Shown here: one piece after another, positions 16,328 to 19,018 of the stretch
Layout: each line of letters begins with the position of its first letter
How positions within the stretch are numbered: position 1 is the stretch's first letter
NCBI GenBank assembly: GCA_017415945.1
Contig: JAFQDR010000253.1
Coordinates: forward strand, 1-19,018
Length of the DNA stretch: 19,018 bases
Reading direction: 5' to 3'
Origin: Oscillospiraceae bacterium
Lineage (GTDB): Bacteria > Bacillota_A > Clostridia > Oscillospirales > Oscillospiraceae
Notes under the pieces: model-generated
Told to the model about the DNA's origin: nothing
The model's input: only the letters and a program-made list of their open reading frames with translations
Database searches by the model: none
Program-made: the position numbers and the translations under genes

Positions 16328-16459
16328 AAGGCTCCCCTATGTAGGGGAGCTGTCAGACGCGAGGAACGAGCGGCTGACTGAGAGGTAGATAATAAAAATT
16401 CGACCTCTCCGTCAAAATCGTTCCGATTTTGCCACCTCCCCTTATCCAAGGGGAGGCTT
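16328..16459. repeat. Interspersed hairpin repeat, copy D
   Basis: Left end AAGGCTCCCCTATGTAGGGG; then CTGTCAGACGCGAGGAACGA GCGGCTGAC; centre with CTCTCCGTC and AAAATCG…CGATTTT; right end CCTCCCCTTATCCAAGGGGA GGCTT. Both ends fold as hairpins and the right one is followed by T6 on the plus strand. It sits between the convergent rnhA and hypB genes and touches the hypB stop codon, so the right-end hairpin would be the 3' hairpin of the hypB transcript. Confidence 0.75.
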
Positions 16460-16461
16460 TT

Positions 16462-17136
16462 TTATTCGTTCCATTCCTTGACGTTGTCAATGATCCACTG
16501 AGCCAGAGCGGGGATGCCCTCTCCGGTTTTGGCGGAGATGCACAGCACATCGATATCGGGGTTACGCATCTTGGCGTATTCCGTGGCCTTGGCAATGTCA
16601 AAGTCGAAATAGTCCGCCGCATCGATCTTATTGATGACCATAAGCTGACAGGTTTCGTACATGAGGGGATACTTCAAAGGCTTATCGTGACCCTCGGGGA
16701 CGGAGAGGATGGTCATGTTCTTTACCGCACCCGTGTCGAATTCCGCGGGGCATACCAAATTTCCCACGTTCTCCAAAATCACAAGGTCTATATCCTTGGT
16801 ATCCATCTCACGGAGACCTTGACGGGTCATGTCCGCATCCAGATGACACATACCGCCGGTATGTATTTGAATGGCGGGGATGCCCGCATCCAGTATGGCC
16901 TCGGTGTCCACAGCGGAGTCAATGTCCGCTTCCATGACCGCCCAGCGGAGCTTGCCTTTTAGCTCCTTTGCCAGCTGCTTCAGGGTAGTGGTCTTGCCCG
17001 CACCGGGGGAGGACATGAGGTTCAGCAGGAAGGTCTTGCTTTCCTTCAGTTCTGCCCGCAGTCTGTCCGCATCGGCGTTGTTGTCGGCAAAAACGCTCTG
17101 TTTTACTTCTATGATTTTGATTTCATCCATGTTCAT
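16462..17136 (-). CDS. hypB: Nickel-insertion GTPase HypB
   Basis: SIMIBI-class GTPase that with HypA delivers nickel to NiFe hydrogenase or other nickel enzymes. It is 224 aa. P-loop SSPGAGKTT (42-50), metal-binding switch GGMCHLDAD (C97, H98), signature ENVGNLVCPAEFDTGAV (122-138, C129), base-recognition NKID (169-172) and SAKTGEG (201-207). There is no His-rich stretch or CxxCGC-type N-terminal metal motif, so it is the minimal form. Its start ATG overlaps the stop of the Fe-S gene (ATGA at 17133-17136); a second ATG two codons later is also possible. Last gene of a three-gene operon. The hydrogenase itself is not in the window. Confidence 0.95.
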   Translation of the reverse strand: MNMDEIKIIEVKQSVFADNNADADRLRAELKESKTFLLNLMSSPGAGKTTTLKQLAKELKGKLRWAVMEADIDSAVDTEAILDAGIPAIQIHTGGMCHLDADMTRQGLREMDTKDIDLVILENVGNLVCPAEFDTGAVKNMTILSVPEGHDKPLKYPLMYETCQLMVINKIDAADYFDFDIAKATEYAKMRNPDIDVLCISAKTGEGIPALAQWIIDNVKEWNE

Positions 17137-18155
17137 TCGACCTTCCATACATCCAAGGGCAGGTTGTATTCGATGTCAAAGTAGTCCGCCAGACTGTCAC
17201 GCATGGGCATGGTCTGCTTGAGCTTGATCACATCCATGGGACAGCGGTTCTTGCAGATGCCGCAGCCTACGCACAGCTCCTGATTGATGACCACCTTGCC
17301 GTCCTCTCCAATGGAAATGGCCTCCATGGGACAGCCGTTGGAAGTGTTCACGCACTTGCCGCAGCCGATGCACTTGGTACGGTCGGGGACGGCGGTCCAG
17401 CCGGAGGGATGGAAACGGATGCGGTCCTCGGGCTGTGCGTTGCGTGCCAATCGCAGGGCAATGCAGCAGCAGGGACAGCAGAAGCAGATCTCAAGGAACT
17501 TGTCCATTTCGTCATTGCGGACACCCCACAGCAGCTGTTCTACCTCGATCCATACGGACTGTGCCATGAGCCCGTGCTCGGCGGCCTTGTCCACTCTGGC
17601 ACAGGCCTCCTCATAGGTAAACTCTCTGCCCAGATTGTGCTTGACCACCGTGCGGCTGGCCTCACCCAAAAACAGGCAGCACACATCGTGGGGGTAATCG
17701 TGGCAGTCGTTGGCATCACGGCACAGGCATACGTCCATGCCCGCAATGAAGTTTGCCTTTTTCAGAGCCTCCTTCACCAGATCCATGGGGACAATGACCT
17801 TTTCGTTCATGTGGTCGGGAACGTCTACCTCCAAGGGCAGCACTACAGTAGAGGTGTGCATTTCCATATTGGGTGCGATCATAATGCCCCGCTTAAACAG
17901 CTCACCCTTCCATCCGCCTTCCTTCATCCAGACGGAAAGGCGAATGAACATCCGATACAGCCGCAGGGCCCATTGCCAGCGGCTTTTTCTCATAGCCAGA
18001 ATTTTTTGCTTGATGAAATTGTGAATTCCCAAGCCGTTGGGGTGATTTTTCCGGCGGGGGAAGCCCACTACCTTGCGCTCAAGGCGTTCCTGATCCAAAA
18101 ACAGGACATTGCCCTGCTCGTCGATGTTGGAAGCCTGCATTTTTCTTTCTTCCAT
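17133..18155 (-). CDS. Cys-rich dicluster 4Fe-4S protein of the hypA-hypB operon
   Basis: A 340-aa ferredoxin-like protein of unknown function with 19 or so cysteines in three groups. Middle: CLCRDANDC…VCC (C143, C145, C151, C159, C160), followed by GEASR. Then a very dense CFCCPCCC (C224, C226, C227, C229-C231). The C-terminal dicluster ferredoxin has C262-x2-C-x2-C-x6-CP and C295-x2-C-x2-C-x3-CP; the x6 spacing in the first set is longer than the usual x3. The CxCR plus CCxCC layout recurs in a family of anaerobe ferredoxins usually annotated only as 4Fe-4S proteins. The N-terminal ~130 residues are basic and not recognised. No signal peptide, so likely cytoplasmic. It lies between hypA-like (15-bp gap) and hypB (4-bp overlap), which suggests a redox or metal-handling role in nickel-enzyme maturation (inference). 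Confidence 0.85.
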   Translation of the reverse strand: MEERKMQASNIDEQGNVLFLDQERLERKVVGFPRRKNHPNGLGIHNFIKQKILAMRKSRWQWALRLYRMFIRLSVWMKEGGWKGELFKRGIMIAPNMEMHTSTVVLPLEVDVPDHMNEKVIVPMDLVKEALKKANFIAGMDVCLCRDANDCHDYPHDVCCLFLGEASRTVVKHNLGREFTYEEACARVDKAAEHGLMAQSVWIEVEQLLWGVRNDEMDKFLEICFCCPCCCIALRLARNAQPEDRIRFHPSGWTAVPDRTKCIGCGKCVNTSNGCPMEAISIGEDGKVVINQELCVGCGICKNRCPMDVIKLKQTMPMRDSLADYFDIEYNLPLDVWKVE

Positions 18156-18170
18156 GTGTTCTCTCTTTTC

Positions 18171-18413
18171 TCAATATCCGATTTCTTTGATGGTCAGTCC
18201 TCTGCCCGATACCCCGATAATGCGCAGCTCCGCATTTTGCAGGGAGGGATACGGATCCGCTGCCACGGGGAACAGCTTGGTCAAATATGCGGGGACGTAG
18301 GTGGACTCTGTGCCAACCTCCAGTGTAATGAATTTCACGGAAGCGATGCGGTTTTGTTCCGCAATGCCGCCCACGGTTTTCATAATATGCCGCAGCACAC
18401 CAAGCTCGTGCAA
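18171..18413 (-). CDS. hypA: HypA-like nickel chaperone lacking the zinc ribbon
   Basis: HypA carries nickel to HypB and the target enzyme through its N-terminal Met-His-Glu. This 80-aa protein matches the HypA nickel fold: MHELGVLRHIM, a strand-like VKFITLEVGTES and YVPAYLTKLFP. It then goes directly from AELRIIGV to SGRGLTIKEIGY, which resembles the last residues of normal HypA. The four-Cys zinc ribbon (about 35 residues) is absent, and the protein has no cysteine at all. I start it at TTG 18413: AGGTG (18421-18425) is 7 nt upstream, and the protein then begins MHE as the family requires. An ATG two codons earlier would touch the Shine-Dalgarno and give MFLHE. First gene of the operon. Confidence 0.75.
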   Translation of the reverse strand: MHELGVLRHIMKTVGGIAEQNRIASVKFITLEVGTESTYVPAYLTKLFPVAADPYPSLQNAELRIIGVSGRGLTIKEIGY

Positions 18414-18446
18414 AAACATTCACCTCTTGTGATAAAATATAAAGCT

Positions 18447-18455
18447 ACTATACCA
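18447..18455 (-). promoter_or_regulatory. Extended -10 promoter for the hypA operon
   Basis: On the minus strand TGGTATAGT contains the extended -10 (TG-N-TATAGT). No good -35 is present at 17 bp. Transcription would start near 18440, giving a short leader before the TTG start at 18413. Confidence 0.5.
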
Positions 18456-18704
18456 CATTTCAGAAGAAATGGGGTAGTAAAATCTAAATAAAGCAAATAA
18501 ATTTTACACAATTTGTATGATGTTGTTGATGCAGCCGCTCTACGGGTGCTGCCTGTATTGAGGATAGAATGGGTTATCCACATTGTCGGAAAACCATGTG
18601 GAAACAAAACGATTACAAAGATGTCAGTACGAGCTAAAATTTGTAAATTGTTTGGAAAAATAAGGGTTTTGCCTTTAGAATGTGGGAAACTCTGTGGAAA
18701 ATGT
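18456..18704. other. Spacer between gerAB and hypA
   Basis: About 250 bp with no supported gene. It contains the hypA promoter side, a small hairpin GCAGC…GCTGC (18531-18552), four DnaA-box matches (18574-18701) and a stretch (18602-18640) resembling the 55-bp repeats upstream of gyrB. No T-tailed terminator for gerAB was found. Confidence 0.6.
18574..18701. promoter_or_regulatory. Remote DnaA-box cluster
   Basis: TTATCCACA perfect on plus (18574-18582). On the minus strand: GTTTCCACA (18597-18605), TTTCCCACA (18681-18689) and TTTTCCACA (18693-18701). Two of the four are exact matches to the box forms used in oriC and two have one mismatch. The spacing resembles a DnaA-titration or regulatory cluster rather than an origin. 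Confidence 0.55.
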
Positions 18705-19018
18705 TCAAAACTTTTTGCGTAAGCCCCCAATCAGCAGCAACAGGGGAATGACTGCATATGCCCAGAAAAGGTGGATGGCGGGTATGATTTGGTCAGACCA
18801 GCGGTTCATATTTTGTCCGTGGGGTGCGATGCGGAAGGCAATGAGCAAAGCAAAGGCAGAGGCGGCGATGACGGATATTTTTCTGTGGGGGATGGGGAAA
18901 ATCTCCTGCAGGTTGTCCGCTGCCACCATGAGCTCAATGGTAATGAGCACAAAGTCCGGCAGCAGCCACAGTCCCACCACCAGAGCCTCGATGCGCTCTA
19001 CCCCCGAAAAGACAGATA
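18705..19018 (-). CDS. Spore germination permease, GerAB family (C-terminal part)
   Basis: Only the last 103 residues are in the window; the start lies beyond the right edge. The visible part begins SVFSGVERIEALVVGLWLLP DFVLI, a block typical of GerAB-type germinant-receptor permeases (APC superfamily). It continues with a hydrophobic ISVIAASAFALLIAF segment and a last helix IHLFWAYAVIPLLLLIGGL, ending in a basic tail RKKF. That gives about three membrane segments, as expected at the end of GerAB. The role would be sensing of nutrients by endospores in the inner spore membrane. Identification is from the motif block alone; another amino-acid permease is possible. Confidence 0.65.
   Translation of the reverse strand, partial: SVFSGVERIEALVVGLWLLPDFVLITIELMVAADNLQEIFPIPHRKISVIAASAFALLIAFRIAPHGQNMNRWSDQIIPAIHLFWAYAVIPLLLLIGGLRKKF

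Noticed and set aside
18414..18419. ATG start for the HypA-like protein
   Set aside because: It lies 1-3 nt from the Shine-Dalgarno and would bury the required His at position 4; TTG at 18413 fits both criteria.

Overview
This window is the replication-origin neighbourhood of a bacterial chromosome. The gene order dnaA-dnaN-S4 protein-recF-remB-gyrB-gyrA is the classic Firmicutes origin cluster. A GerAB-like spore-germination permease at the right edge, a lipoprotein foldase and nickel-enzyme maturation genes point to an anaerobic, probably spore-forming Clostridia member. The very dense intergenic repeats suggest a gut Oscillospirales-type genome. That placement is inference; there is no rRNA or tRNA gene to confirm it.

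Layout. Left arm, minus strand: a PrsA/SurA-like parvulin lipoprotein (428-1576), a REP-associated tyrosine transposase (RAYT, 1669-2181) embedded among its presumed REP palindromes, and mfd (2376-5900). Between mfd and dnaA lie a long hairpin-forming repeat, the mfd promoter (minus), a DnaA-box cluster, an AT-rich stretch and the dnaA promoter (plus). Right arm, plus strand: dnaA, a second DnaA-box cluster with a DnaA-trio-like tract, dnaN, S4 protein and recF (4-bp overlap), remB, gyrB, gyrA and rnhA (4-bp overlap), then a strong terminator. Right end, minus strand: hypA-like, Cys-rich Fe-S protein and hypB as one tight operon, then the 3' part of gerAB. A third DnaA-box cluster lies between hypA and gerAB.

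How the parts work together. DnaA should bind the two clusters flanking its gene and open the AT-rich/trio region next to dnaN, so the origin is bipartite. Genes on both sides are mostly transcribed away from it. The dnaA promoter contains a DnaA box in its spacer, which suggests autoregulation. Gyrase, clamp, RecF and RNase HI form the replication and repair block. HypA and HypB would load nickel into a hydrogenase or another nickel enzyme encoded elsewhere.

Most notable: (1) the RAYT gene carries two REP palindromes inside its own reading frame, translated in different frames, with two more in the spacer to mfd; (2) a cysteine-free mini-HypA of 80 aa, lacking the zinc ribbon and starting at TTG so that it begins Met-His-Glu, sits upstream of a Cys-rich ferredoxin-like protein and hypB; (3) a 55-bp direct repeat upstream of gyrB folds into a hairpin with compensatory changes and has diverged relatives elsewhere in the window; (4) a remote DnaA-box cluster lies about 12 kb from dnaA. 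No CRISPR array, phage or classical insertion sequence was seen.
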